Shown: positions 25,383 to 34,238 of the stretch, in pieces
Numbering within the stretch: position 1 is the first letter of the stretch
Layout: each line of letters starts with the position of its first letter
Assembly: GCF_004154955.1 (NCBI RefSeq)
Contig: NZ_CP011524.1
Coordinates: 2,976,001-3,040,000, forward strand
Source of the DNA: Intestinimonas butyriciproducens
GTDB taxonomy: Bacteria; Bacillota; Clostridia; Oscillospirales; Oscillospiraceae
Reading direction: 5' to 3'
Length of the DNA stretch: 64,000 bases
Position numbers and translations under genes: made by a program
The notes under the pieces: generated by a model
The model's database searches: none
Told to the model about the DNA's origin: nothing
The model's input: only the letters and a program-made list of their open reading frames with translations

Positions 25383-25900
25383 TATTCTTTCCCTCCCAAA
25401 TTGGGGCCATAGGGCAGCGCAAACGCCTCATCCTGCGTCATCTGAAGATATTCATAGGCCAGCTTGGCGGTGGCGCCGATCATTTTGAGGCAGCCGATCC
25501 GGCGCTCCTTGCAGTGGAAGTCGCCATAAGGCGCACAGATCTCTCCGCACAGTGCGCTGCCGTTCCGTGCTATGAAGTCCTGTACCATGCGATTATAACG
25601 CCGATAGTACTTCTCCGCGATCTCAGAGCCCCGCACCTCGGCGTCTACCTTCCAGGGCTCAGGCCGACCGTAGACCGCACTGTTGGCCATGACTGCGGCG
25701 GACAGTGCCCCACAGGTATAGCCCGCCAGGCCGATCCCGCCGCCAAAGCCGGTGCACAGCCCCACAATCTCAGGTGAGTCCTTCAGCGCGCCGCTGCGCA
25801 CCAGGGCATCCATCACGCTCTCCGCGCAGTTGAGTCCATTCTTGAAATTTTCGATCGCGTAGTCAGAGACTACGGTGCCCATGTCTTTTTCGTTTTCCAT
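25382..25900 (-). CDS. C_GCAxxG_C_C family redox-type protein
   Basis: 172 residues. It has the family signature in order: 'GLNCAESVM', LCTGFGGGIGLAGYTCGALSAAVM (the GCxxGxLxxAxxxxG core), then further cysteines (SALCGEICAPYG, FHCKER, IGCLKM). Cysteine spacing suggests a metal or redox centre. Relatives are found beside redox enzymes and membrane electron-transfer proteins, and no activity is firmly known. It is the first gene of the operon running down to the GntR gene; stop and next start overlap by one base (TAATG). A TTGACA-N17-TAGACT promoter precedes it. Confidence 0.85.
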   Translation of the reverse strand: MENEKDMGTVVSDYAIENFKNGLNCAESVMDALVRSGALKDSPEIVGLCTGFGGGIGLAGYTCGALSAAVMANSAVYGRPEPWKVDAEVRGSEIAEKYYRRYNRMVQDFIARNGSALCGEICAPYGDFHCKERRIGCLKMIGATAKLAYEYLQMTQDEAFALPYGPNLGGKE

Positions 25901-26017
25901 GTCGTGTGAATCCTCTCAAAGTCAAAGTCGGTTCAGTGGGAATCAAGGGAAAGTGAAGGGGTGGTACACCTGCCGTTGGGTCCAATTCAGGTACTCTGGC
26001 TCTCTCGGGATGGCTCT

Positions 26018-26046
26018 AGTCTACATGAGCTGGTTGCATTTGTCAA
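26018..26046 (-). promoter_or_regulatory. Predicted sigma-A promoter of the 25900-21547 operon
   Basis: On the minus strand TTGACA (26046-26041), exactly 17 bases, then TAGACT (26023-26018). A perfect -35 and a near-consensus -10; the predicted start lies about 110 bases before the first gene. Confidence 0.7.
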
Positions 26047-26053
26047 CAGTTTA

Positions 26054-26065
26054 TTGGTATACCAG
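26054..26065. promoter_or_regulatory. Candidate GntR/FadR operator (perfect palindrome)
   Basis: TTGGTATACCAG contains the 10-bp perfect palindrome TGGTATACCA (26055-26064), nine bases upstream of the -35 box of the leftward operon promoter. It shares its core with 21474-21483. Confidence 0.65.
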
Positions 26066-26243
26066 AATTCCATGCCCTTCTATTCTCCGATATTTTCTTA
26101 CGGGCACAATGTTTTCCGGCCTTATTTCTTTTAAAGCAATTTTCTCTTCTTTCTTTTTTGCAAAAGGACATTTTACGTTTTCATCAATTCTTGACACATT
26201 CTTAACTTGACTTTTGGGGCAAATCGTGGAAAACTAATTAGCG

Positions 26244-26258
26244 TTGGTGGTATGCCAA
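26244..26258. promoter_or_regulatory. Third operator-like element before the SLC13 gene
   Basis: TTGGTGGTATGCCAA: outer TTGG...CCAA symmetry, and TGGTATGCCA (26248-26257) differs from the palindrome TGGTATACCA at one position. It lies about 90 bases before the permease start. Confidence 0.5.
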
Positions 26259-26345
26259 TGATATCGGGATTTTACTTATTGCATCGCGCGCCCCTTGGCT
26301 GCATAGACACAGAAAGCTCAAAAAACAGCGAGAGGAGAATTCGGT

Positions 26346-27680
26346 ATGGACTCCAGCACCATTGCAATTGTCATCACAGTTATCACAATCGTCTCCTTCA
26401 TTCTGGAAAAGATTCCTTTGGCAATGACCGCTATGATCGCCTCTCTTGCGATGGGTATTCTCGTTCCAGAGATGAAATTGAGCGACATCTATTCCGGCTT
26501 TGCCAGCAACAACGTCATCATGGTGGCCGGCATGTGCATTGTGGGCGATGCACTTTTCAAAACGGGCATGGCGAATAAGATCGGCAAGGCCCTCGGCAAA
26601 AGCGCCGTCGCCAAAAATGAGCGCACTTTCCTCGTCGCCGTGGTGATCTGCTGCACAGTGATGTCCGCCTTCCTGTCCAATTCCGGCACCATCGCCATGT
26701 GGATGCCCCTGATCGCCGCCGTGGCCGCCAAGTCCAACGGCGTGATCCGTTCCAAAATGGTCATTATGGCCGCCGGTATTGCCAGCGCCATCGGCGGCGC
26801 GGGCACCCTGGTGGGCTCCACCTCCCAGCAGACCGCCAACGCCGTCCTGATGGGGGTGGCCGGCTACGAGGACGGTCTGAGCCTCTTCGATCAGACGAAA
26901 ATCATGATTCCCCTGTGCCTCATCATGATCATCTACTTTGCTACGGTTGGTTACTCCCTCACCAAGAAGGTACTGAAGCCGGAGAGCCCCGACTTTGACA
27001 AGGGCAACTACTATGCCGATCTGGCCAGCAAAACTTCTGATGAAACACAAAATGATGTCCCCGCCTGGAAGGGCTGGTTCTCCCTGATCGTCCTCCTCCT
27101 CTGCATCGTGGGCTTTATCCTGACCGACCAGGCGGCCTTCAAGCCCTACATCAACGTGGCCGTCGTGGCTTTGATCGGCGCCACAGTCCTTATCACCAGC
27201 GGCTGTATGCCCCTGAAAAAGACGCTGGCCGAGATGGACTGGAACACTTTGGTCATTCTGGCCGCCGCCCAGGGCTTTGCCAAGGGGCTGGATGTGTCCG
27301 GCGGCGGGAGAGTCATCGCCGACGCAGTGCTGAATCTCTTCGGCGGCCAGGAGGCCTCTACTACCGTTCTCATGGTGGCCGGCATCATCGTCACCGCAGT
27401 TTTGACCAATTTTATGTCCAACACGGCGCTGGCCGCTATGATGACCCCGATCTACATCCAGATCGCCAACAGCTTGGGGATCAGCCCCGTTCCCTTTGTT
27501 ATCGCCATCGGCTGTGTGGCCACCAACCTGGCCTGCGCCACGCCGGTCGGCACCCCTGCCTGCACCCAGACCCTCCCGGCCGGCTATAAGTATATGGACT
27601 ACATGAAGATCGGCGGTCCGCTTCTGATTCTCCTCATCATCGGTGCCGTTTTCTTTGCTCCGATCATGTATCCCTTCTAA
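26346..27680 (+). CDS. SLC13/DASS-type anion permease
   Basis: 444 residues; GAGAGGAG before the ATG. It has about 11-12 membrane segments in two inverted repeats: SNNVIMVAGMCIVGDAL, 'MSAFLSNSGTIAMWMPL' (SNT-like motif of helix hairpin 1), GGAGTLVGSTSQQTAN, and in the second half 'LTNFMSNTALAAMMTPI' (the second SNT motif) and 'NLACATPVGTPACTQ'. SLC13/CitMHS-like carriers import di- and tricarboxylates or other anions with Na+. It is divergent from the CoA-transferase operon and preceded by the third TGGTATrCCA element, so it probably imports the substrate of this locus. Confidence 0.87.
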   Translation: MDSSTIAIVITVITIVSFILEKIPLAMTAMIASLAMGILVPEMKLSDIYSGFASNNVIMVAGMCIVGDALFKTGMANKIGKALGKSAVAKNERTFLVAVVICCTVMSAFLSNSGTIAMWMPLIAAVAAKSNGVIRSKMVIMAAGIASAIGGAGTLVGSTSQQTANAVLMGVAGYEDGLSLFDQTKIMIPLCLIMIIYFATVGYSLTKKVLKPESPDFDKGNYYADLASKTSDETQNDVPAWKGWFSLIVLLLCIVGFILTDQAAFKPYINVAVVALIGATVLITSGCMPLKKTLAEMDWNTLVILAAAQGFAKGLDVSGGGRVIADAVLNLFGGQEASTTVLMVAGIIVTAVLTNFMSNTALAAMMTPIYIQIANSLGISPVPFVIAIGCVATNLACATPVGTPACTQTLPAGYKYMDYMKIGGPLLILLIIGAVFFAPIMYPF

Positions 27681-27724
27681 TTTTTGCGTCCCCTCCTATC
27701 TCTTCCCAATTCCCAGCGGACAAG

Positions 27725-27755
27725 GGCCGGACTGTAATCAGTCCGGCCTTTTCCT
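27725..27755 (+). terminator. Rho-independent terminator of the SLC13 gene
   Basis: GGCCGGACT / AGTCCGGCC stem (9 bp) with a 6-base loop, followed by TTTTCCTTG, 45 bases after the stop. Confidence 0.88.
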
Positions 27756-27846
27756 TGTCTTTTTGTACCTTAGCACGGGCAATTGATCCCCTCTCCTCCG
27801 CCCAGGGGTGAAACCTGTAGAAAAAATCAGAAACCTGAAAAAACAG

Positions 27847-27875
27847 TTGACATAGAGTAACTGCCTTTTTATAAT
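27847..27875 (+). promoter_or_regulatory. Consensus sigma-A promoter of the efflux operon
   Basis: TTGACA (27847-27852), exactly 17 bases, TATAAT (27870-27875): both hexamers are perfect. It drives the TetR gene at 27908 and the three efflux genes behind it. Confidence 0.85.
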
Positions 27876-27894
27876 ATATGACAGTTTGTCATAT
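27876..27894. promoter_or_regulatory. TetR-type operator at the transcription start
   Basis: ATATGACA-GTT-TGTCATAT: perfect 8-bp arms around three bases, abutting the -10 box and covering the expected start site and first transcribed bases. This is the expected place for repression by the TetR protein encoded 14 bases downstream. Confidence 0.75.
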
Positions 27895-27907
27895 AGGAGT
27901 TGAGCAC

Positions 27908-28555
27908 ATGCCGACGGGAACTTTTTTCCGCCTGCCGGAGGAAAAAAGGATGCGCCTGATGGAGTCTGCTTGGGAGGAGTTTACCCACATCAGCTATGCC
28001 GACGTATCCATTAATAAAATCATTCAGGCTGCTGGAATTCCGCGGGGCAGCTTTTACCAATACTTTGACGGGAAAGAGGACCTCTTTTTCTATCTGTTGG
28101 GCGACGTACGAAACCATTTTATCCAGGCCCTGAAGTCTCTGCTGCTGGATGTGGATGGGGACCTGTTCTCCCTACCGATGCTGGCATACGATCAGTTCCT
28201 CCAGCGGCGGGAGCGCGGCGACCTGATGCCCAGACGCTGCATCCAGATCCTGCGGATCAATCCGGGAATGGATATGTTCCAGACCTTTTCCAAGCCCCCT
28301 TTCTTTTTGCCGGATGAGCTGTTCCCGCTCATTGATACCGCGCAGTTTCGATGCAGGGACCGCAACTTTGTCGAATCCGCCTTTTTCCTGTCCATCATGT
28401 GTCTTATCTCTGTGATCATGGATACCTTTGCCCACATGGACCGCGCTGCGCTTCAGCGAACCGTGCTGCGGGAGAGGATCGAAATCGTAAAACGCGGCTG
28501 CCTCCTGCCCTGTCAAGAGGCCCCGCAGCAGCAGCAAGGAGGAAAACAAGTATGA
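27908..28555 (+). CDS. TetR-family repressor of the efflux operon
   Basis: 215 residues from the ATG at 27908 (AGGAG eight bases upstream; an ATG ten codons earlier lies inside the operator and has no site). The HTH is N-terminal: 'LMESAWEEFTHISYADVSINKIIQAAGIPRGSFYQYFDGKEDLFFYLL', a standard TetR DNA-binding helix set. The C-terminal ~140 residues are the helical ligand domain. It overlaps the TolC-like gene by four bases (ATGA), so regulator and pump are one operon. It is likely autoregulated through the palindrome at 27876-27894 and induced by a pump substrate. Confidence 0.9.
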   Translation: MPTGTFFRLPEEKRMRLMESAWEEFTHISYADVSINKIIQAAGIPRGSFYQYFDGKEDLFFYLLGDVRNHFIQALKSLLLDVDGDLFSLPMLAYDQFLQRRERGDLMPRRCIQILRINPGMDMFQTFSKPPFFLPDELFPLIDTAQFRCRDRNFVESAFFLSIMCLISVIMDTFAHMDRAALQRTVLRERIEIVKRGCLLPCQEAPQQQQGGKQV

Positions 28556-29877
28556 ATCGAAGAGGAATCGCTCTGTTTTTGGCTGTGGCCATGACCCTCT
28601 CTCTGTGTGTGGTATCCGTTCTCGCAGCGGGGCAGACAGAGGAGATGCCAGTTGCCTCGGAAGCACAGGGCATCGTCGAAACGGCCGACCCTGACACAGA
28701 CCCCGTGCCGGAATCGCCGGAGGGATCGGCCGAGGCGGCTGAGCCGGCCGCCTCGGGGGAAGCCCAGCCCGACCCGACCGGCACCCTGTCCTTTGACAAT
28801 CTGGAGCGTCGCCTGAGGGAGGGCAATTGCAACCTGCTGGCGCTGGACGAGACCATCGCCTCCATCGAGGCGCTGGTCTATGATGAGATGTATGATGACC
28901 TGCGCGACTCGTTGAATGATATCGCCGACGCGCAGTGGATGCTGATCCAGTTCGGCATGTCGGACTCTTACACCGCCGGCACCCTCAAGCAGAGTTATCA
29001 GTCCCTGCGGGAGACCTTTGACTCCCTCAAGGACGGCGAGCTGCAGCAGGACAACGCCGACATTGTGCTTCAGCTCCGCAATGCGCAGGATCAAATCGTC
29101 AAGGCGGCCGAGTCCCTTTACGTGGCTCTGCTGGAGATGGACATCAACCGCGGTACGCTGGACCGCTCCCTGACAGCGCTGGACCGCTCCATTCAGGAGA
29201 TGGAGCTTCGCTATGAACTGGGCCAGATCTCCGCCCTGACGCTGGACCAGGTGAAGGCCGGCCGCCCCTCTCTGCTCAGCAGTCAGGCCACGCTGGATAT
29301 GAACATTACCAATTACAATATGCAGCTTGAGCTGATGATCGGCACCGATCTCACCGGCAAAATGGTACTCCAGCCCCTGCCCGAGCTCCCCCAGGCCCGG
29401 CTGGACGCCATGAATCTGGAGGCTGACCTGACCGCCGCGCGGGAGGCCAGCTATGACCTCTATGCCGCCCAAAAAACCCTGGAGGATGCCGAAGAGGACT
29501 ACAAGGATACCGCCAAGGACTACCATTATGACACCAGCAAGTACCAGCTCGTTTCCGCCCAGCATACGCTTCAAGCCGCCCAGCATACATATAACGCCAC
29601 GATCCAGAACTTTGAAATGAACTTCCGGACCCTGTATATGCAGGTCAAGGACTACCAGCAGATCCTCTCCGCCTCCCGCGCCGCCCTCTCCAGCCAGGAG
29701 GCGACCTATGCCTCTCTGCAGCTCAAATATGAGCAGGGGAACCTCTCTCAGAACGCTCTGCTGGATGCGGCCGATCAGGTGAGTGCCGCTCAGGAGTCGG
29801 TGGAGAAGGCCGAGCTGGACCTGTTTTCCGCATATAACTCCTATTGCTGGGCTGTCGAGCACGGCATCTTGAACTGA
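28552..29877 (+). CDS. TolC-like coiled-coil exported protein of an RND efflux system
   Basis: 441 residues from the ATG at 28552 (AGGAGG nine bases upstream). A signal peptide (cleavage near VLAAG) is followed by an acidic Pro/Glu-rich linker (~28-80). Two long helical repeats then follow, typical of outer-membrane efflux proteins: 'NLERRLREGNCNLLALDETIASIEALVYDEMYDDL' through 'YELGQISALTLDQVKAG', and a second half ending 'LQLKYEQGNLSQNALLDAADQVSAAQESVEKAELDLFSAYNSYCWAVEHGIL'. The G-x-x-S-x-x-x-L-L/LDA pattern recurs in both halves, as in TolC. The organism is expected to be monoderm, so a true outer-membrane channel is doubtful; it may form a wall-spanning conduit or periplasm-like adaptor. 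Confidence 0.78.
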   Translation: MNRRGIALFLAVAMTLSLCVVSVLAAGQTEEMPVASEAQGIVETADPDTDPVPESPEGSAEAAEPAASGEAQPDPTGTLSFDNLERRLREGNCNLLALDETIASIEALVYDEMYDDLRDSLNDIADAQWMLIQFGMSDSYTAGTLKQSYQSLRETFDSLKDGELQQDNADIVLQLRNAQDQIVKAAESLYVALLEMDINRGTLDRSLTALDRSIQEMELRYELGQISALTLDQVKAGRPSLLSSQATLDMNITNYNMQLELMIGTDLTGKMVLQPLPELPQARLDAMNLEADLTAAREASYDLYAAQKTLEDAEEDYKDTAKDYHYDTSKYQLVSAQHTLQAAQHTYNATIQNFEMNFRTLYMQVKDYQQILSASRAALSSQEATYASLQLKYEQGNLSQNALLDAADQVSAAQESVEKAELDLFSAYNSYCWAVEHGILN

Positions 29878-29898
29878 ATATAAGGAGGACTCCGACCC

Positions 29899-31080
29899 AT
29901 GACTCATCAAAAACCCATAGTTTCCCTGCTGCTGGCCGGCCTGCTGGCCCTGTTCCTTACCGCCTGCGGCAAGGATGACAGCCAGCCCAGCCCTGATGCC
30001 GGCGCATCCGTACCCGCCGGTACCGCCGTCCAGGTGGAGACCGTGACCTCTGATACCATTTCCTCAGAGAATAAGGTCTCCGGAAAGGTGACCTCCGACC
30101 TGGATGCGTCGGTCTTTGTGGCCACATCGGCCAAGTGCACGGCGGTCTATGTCGAGGTGGGCGACACCGTCCGTGCCGGCCAAGCCCTCTGCACGCTGGA
30201 CCTTGCCAGCACACTCTCCTCTTATGAGGCTGCCAATATCGGCTATACCTCCGCCGTACAGAGCTACCAGGATCAGGCCGCCCTGTTTGATAAGCAAATC
30301 GCCCTCTATGAGAAAAACGTCAACGACCTGAAAGCCCTGCAGGAGATCGGCGCGGCTTCCCAGTCGGAGATCGACGCCGCCGAGCTGACCCTGATGTCGG
30401 CCCAGGTCACACGGGACTCCACGCTCTCCCAGCTTGAGGCCGGTATCCAAAGCGCCAAAGCCAGCGTGGAACAGTTGGCCACCGCTCTGGAAAATGTGGA
30501 TGCCCGCGGCAACGTCATTGCCCCTATCTCCGGCGTACTGCTGTCCCTGTCCGCAGAGAAGGACGGCTTTGTCTCCAGCGCCATGCCCGTGGCCGTCATC
30601 GACGGGGTGGACCAGCTCAAGATTGCCGTCACCGTCTCCGAGGCGCTGGTGCCCAAGCTCTCCATCGGCGACAGCGTGGATGTGACCGTCAGCTCCGTCG
30701 GTGCCTCCTTCACCGGCACCATCCGCGCCGTGGACAAGACCGCCAATGCCCAGACCAAGCTGTATACTGTCACGGTCACCATCCCCTCCGAGGTGGATGG
30801 TCTGCTCTCCGGTATGTTTGCCGACGTGACGTTCCATACCGACACCTCTGCTGACACCATCGTAATCCCCGCCCAGGCTGTTCTGACCAGCGGAGGCACC
30901 CAATATGTCTATGTGGTGGAGGGCGATACTGCCCGTTATGTGGAGGTGACCACCGGCCTCACCGGAAACGGCGTAACGGAGATCACCTCCGGCCTCGAGG
31001 CGGGACAGCAGCTTGTCACCGTAGGACAGGCCTACCTCTCCGACGGCGCCCCGGTCCGGATCGTAACCGGGGAGGATTGA
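29899..31080 (+). CDS. RND membrane fusion protein (HlyD/AcrA family), lipoprotein
   Basis: 393 residues; AAGGAGG nine bases before the ATG. The lipobox LTAC puts the acylated cysteine at C23. Domains in order: first lipoyl half ('KCTAVYVEVGDTVRAGQALCTLD'), a helical hairpin (~105-195), second lipoyl half ('GNVIAPISGVLLSLSAEKDGFVSS'), beta-barrel ('KLSIGDSVDVTVSSVGASFTGTIRAVD') and membrane-proximal domain ending with ETTG-like 'VTTGLTGNGVTEITSGLEAGQQLVTVG'. It links the pump at 31088 to the TolC-like protein encoded just upstream. Confidence 0.92.
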   Translation: MTHQKPIVSLLLAGLLALFLTACGKDDSQPSPDAGASVPAGTAVQVETVTSDTISSENKVSGKVTSDLDASVFVATSAKCTAVYVEVGDTVRAGQALCTLDLASTLSSYEAANIGYTSAVQSYQDQAALFDKQIALYEKNVNDLKALQEIGAASQSEIDAAELTLMSAQVTRDSTLSQLEAGIQSAKASVEQLATALENVDARGNVIAPISGVLLSLSAEKDGFVSSAMPVAVIDGVDQLKIAVTVSEALVPKLSIGDSVDVTVSSVGASFTGTIRAVDKTANAQTKLYTVTVTIPSEVDGLLSGMFADVTFHTDTSADTIVIPAQAVLTSGGTQYVYVVEGDTARYVEVTTGLTGNGVTEITSGLEAGQQLVTVGQAYLSDGAPVRIVTGED

Positions 31081-31087
31081 TGCCCAC

Positions 31088-34000
31088 ATGAGTACTGCGA
31101 AATTCTGTATCAAGCATAAGGTGACCACGCTGCTGGCCGTCATCATGATCGCCATCTTCGGCCTGGTCTTTACCACTCAGCTCCAGATGGCGCTGCTGCC
31201 CAACATGGAATACCCGGCCGCCGTGGTGATCTGCTACTATAACGGCGCCAGCCCCAGCGATATGGAGGAACTGGTGACCCGCCCCCTGGAGGCCGCCGTT
31301 ATGTCGGTGCCTGGCGTGGACGAGGTGCAGTCCGTCTCCTCCGACAGCACGACCCAGATCCAGATCACCTATGTGGACGGCACCGACGTGGACATCGCCG
31401 CCACCAAACTGCGGGAGCAGTTTGATATGGTCTCCCTCCCTGACGGAGCCATCGATCCGGTCATCGTCAACATGAACATCAGCGACATGATGCCCACCGC
31501 TATGGTCGCCCTTATGGGCGATGATCTGGCGCAACTCCAGACCATGGCCGAGGATACCGTGGTCCCTGCGCTGGAGCGTGTGGCCGGCGTGGCCTCTGTG
31601 GATATTTACGGCGGCGTGGATCAGCAGATTGCCGTGGAGGTGGACCCCACCCGGGCTGCCGGCTTCGGCCTTTCCAATGCTTATATCTCACAGTTCCTGG
31701 CTGCGGAAAATCTCATCTACCCCGGCGGCGACATGAAGAATGGTTCCAAAACTCTGACGGTGAGTACCGACGCCAAGTTTCAGACGGTGGACGACGTAGC
31801 CAACATGATCCTGGCCCTGCCCACCGGCGGGACCATACGTCTCGCGGAAGTGGCCACCGTAGCTCTGGAGACCACGGACCCGGATACCATTGCCACCATG
31901 GACGGCACAAACTGCGTTCTGCTCCAGGTCTCCAAGCAGTCCGGCGCCAACGAGGCGGACGCCTCCAACGCAGTGGAGGCGCGTCTGGCGGAGCTGAAGG
32001 CGGACAACCCCTCCATGCAATACGCCACCCCCTACCTGGCCTCCGACTATATCAATCTGTCGGTGGAATCCGCCATGCAGAACATTGTGCTGGGCGTGGT
32101 CCTGGCGGCCATTGTGGTGTTCCTGTTCCTGCGCCGCTGGGGCGCCACCATGACCATCGCCGTCTCCATGCCCGTCTGCATCCTGACCGTGTTCATCCTG
32201 ATGAATGTCTTTGACCTCACGCTGAACATGATGAGTCTGGGCGGCATCGCCATGGGCGTGGGCATGATCGTGGACAACTCCATCGTGGTGCTGGAGAATA
32301 TCTATCGCTTTGCCGGCGAGGGCCACAGCCGCATGGAGTCCTGCGTGGAGGGCACCAAGGAGGTCACCACCTCCGTCATGGCCTCCACCCTGACCACGGT
32401 GGCCGTCTTTCTGCCTTTGGGTCTCACCGGCGGGCTGGCCGGTATGATGTTCAAAGATTTCTGCCTGACCATCGCCTTTCTGATCCTGGCCTCCCTGGTC
32501 ATCGCGCTGACGCTGGTGCCCCTGCTGTGCTATTTCCTGCTGGACGAGGAGAAAATTCGCAGGCAGAACCTCCGCAGGGCCTCCCGGAAGTCCCGTGCCA
32601 ATCCCCTGATGGCGCTCTACCAAAAGCTGTTGGGCTTTTTTGTGCGCCACCTGGGACTGGCGATGCTGGTTTCCGTTGCCCTGACGGTTGTCTTTGTGGC
32701 GTCCTGTCTCTCCACCAATATGGTGCTGATCCCGGATATGGACCAGGGACAGGTGTCCATCAGCGTCAGTATGCCCATTGGCTCTGAGGTGGATGAGACC
32801 TCCGCCATCTCCGAGCGCATTTCCGGCATCGCCCGGGAACAGGTGCCCGAGATGGAGAGCATGTACTATATGGCGCAGCCTGAATCCTCCACCATCTCCC
32901 TCACCTTGGTGAACAAGAGCGAGCGCGACCGGAGCAGCGCCGAAGTGGCAGACGGGCTGCGGGCTGCGCTGGCGGATATCGCCGGCTGTGAGATCACGGT
33001 GTCCACCTCCGACATGACCGCCCTGATGGGAGGCGGCGACGACATCAGCGTGGAGATCACCGGCACCGACTACGGCACGCTCTCCATGATCGCCGACGAC
33101 TTGGCCGCTCAGATCTCCGGCCTGGCCGACGCTGTGGACGTGACCACCTCCATGGCCGACCAGGTGCCCCAGGTGAAGGTGACCATGAACCGTGAGGCCG
33201 CCTCTCAGTACGGCCTTACCGCGGCCACCGTGGGCGCTGCCGTTCGCTCCGAGCTCACCGGCACCACCGCCACCACCGTCACCATCGACAATAAGGAGCT
33301 GGACGTGGTGGTCCGCGGCGACGGCGCCTCCTCCGCCAGTCTGGACGCCCTGCGCTCCATGCCGGTAGCTTCCTCTTACGGCGGCTATGTGCCCCTCTCC
33401 TCGGTGGCGGATGTGCGCATCGAGATGGCCCCCCAGAGCATCACCCGGGACAACCAGTCCCGCCAGGTCACCGTCACCGGCGATACACGCAGTGGGAACA
33501 CCACCGCGATCACCGCGGAGATCAACGCCATTCTGGATGGATACGCCATGCCGGAGGGCTATACCGCCGAGATCACCGGCAGTTATTCTCAGATGATGGA
33601 AAGCTTCTCCGACCTGCTGCTGGCTCTGCTGGTGGCGCTGGGTCTGGTCTACTTCATTCTGGCCTCTCAGTTTGAATCCTTCCTCATGCCCGTCATCATT
33701 ATGATGATCCTGCCCGTGGCTTTCGCCGGAGCGCTGTTCGCCCTACCGCTGACCGGACGGGATATGTCCATGATCTCTCTGGTGGCCATCATCATGCTGG
33801 CCGGCACGGTGGTCAACTCCTCCATCATCCTGGTGGACTATATCAAGCAGCGCCGGGAGCGCGGAGAGAGCCGCGAAGAGGCCATCCTCCATGCCTGCCC
33901 ATTGCGCATCCGCCCAGTGATGATGACCACTTTGACCACGATTCTGGCGATGGTCCCCATGGCGCTGGGCATCGGGGACACCAATGAGATGATGTCCGAC

Positions 34001-34150
34001 ATGGGTGTGGTCATGATCAGCGGCATGGTGATTTCCACCATTATCACCCTGCTGTTTACTCCGGTCTATTATTCTGTGATCGATCAGCTCAGCCACATCT
34101 TTCGCCGCAGAAAGCCCCCTGCGGAGCGCCCCACCTCCGCTGCGGAGTGA
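31088..34150 (+). CDS. RND-family efflux pump (HAE1/AcrB-like permease)
   Basis: 1020 residues with 12 TM helices: TM1 near residues 12-30, a large extracytoplasmic loop, TM2-6, a second large loop (about 540-830) and TM7-12. 'GMGVGMIVDNSIVVLENIYRF' (here written GVGMIVDNSIVVLENI in the sequence) is the TM4 proton-relay motif; the first Asp is kept, and the second Asp of AcrB is Asn, as is common in Firmicute RND proteins. The repeat 'AGTVVNSSIILVDYIKQRRERG' occurs in TM10. It exports hydrophobic compounds or lipids by proton drive together with the two upstream proteins. Terminator immediately after. Confidence 0.94.
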   Translation: MSTAKFCIKHKVTTLLAVIMIAIFGLVFTTQLQMALLPNMEYPAAVVICYYNGASPSDMEELVTRPLEAAVMSVPGVDEVQSVSSDSTTQIQITYVDGTDVDIAATKLREQFDMVSLPDGAIDPVIVNMNISDMMPTAMVALMGDDLAQLQTMAEDTVVPALERVAGVASVDIYGGVDQQIAVEVDPTRAAGFGLSNAYISQFLAAENLIYPGGDMKNGSKTLTVSTDAKFQTVDDVANMILALPTGGTIRLAEVATVALETTDPDTIATMDGTNCVLLQVSKQSGANEADASNAVEARLAELKADNPSMQYATPYLASDYINLSVESAMQNIVLGVVLAAIVVFLFLRRWGATMTIAVSMPVCILTVFILMNVFDLTLNMMSLGGIAMGVGMIVDNSIVVLENIYRFAGEGHSRMESCVEGTKEVTTSVMASTLTTVAVFLPLGLTGGLAGMMFKDFCLTIAFLILASLVIALTLVPLLCYFLLDEEKIRRQNLRRASRKSRANPLMALYQKLLGFFVRHLGLAMLVSVALTVVFVASCLSTNMVLIPDMDQGQVSISVSMPIGSEVDETSAISERISGIAREQVPEMESMYYMAQPESSTISLTLVNKSERDRSSAEVADGLRAALADIAGCEITVSTSDMTALMGGGDDISVEITGTDYGTLSMIADDLAAQISGLADAVDVTTSMADQVPQVKVTMNREAASQYGLTAATVGAAVRSELTGTTATTVTIDNKELDVVVRGDGASSASLDALRSMPVASSYGGYVPLSSVADVRIEMAPQSITRDNQSRQVTVTGDTRSGNTTAITAEINAILDGYAMPEGYTAEITGSYSQMMESFSDLLLALLVALGLVYFILASQFESFLMPVIIMMILPVAFAGALFALPLTGRDMSMISLVAIIMLAGTVVNSSIILVDYIKQRRERGESREEAILHACPLRIRPVMMTTLTTILAMVPMALGIGDTNEMMSDMGVVMISGMVISTIITLLFTPVYYSVIDQLSHIFRRRKPPAERPTSAAE

Positions 34151-34167
34151 CGCGCCAGCCCACGCGC

Positions 34168-34222
34168 GAAAAAAGACCGCCGCCCTATGCCATGAGGCAA
34201 TAGGGCGGCGGTCTTTTTTCCA
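34168..34222 (+). terminator. Rho-independent terminator of the efflux operon
   Basis: A 20-bp stem, AAAAAAGACCGCCGCCCTAT / ATAGGGCGGCGGTCTTTTTT, with an 11-base loop. The 3' arm supplies the T tract; in the other direction the A run supplies one too, so it may also end leftward transcripts. Confidence 0.92.
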
Positions 34223-34238
34223 TCACGGCCTGTCTGTG

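Larger units (their letters stand above)
25901..26345. other. Divergent regulatory region, C_GCAxxG operon / SLC13 permease
   Basis: 445 bases holding the leftward promoter (26018-26046) and two operator-like elements (26054-26065 and 26244-26258). AT-rich sequence runs from about 26085 to 26215 between them. No additional gene with a ribosome site is seen. Confidence 0.6.
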
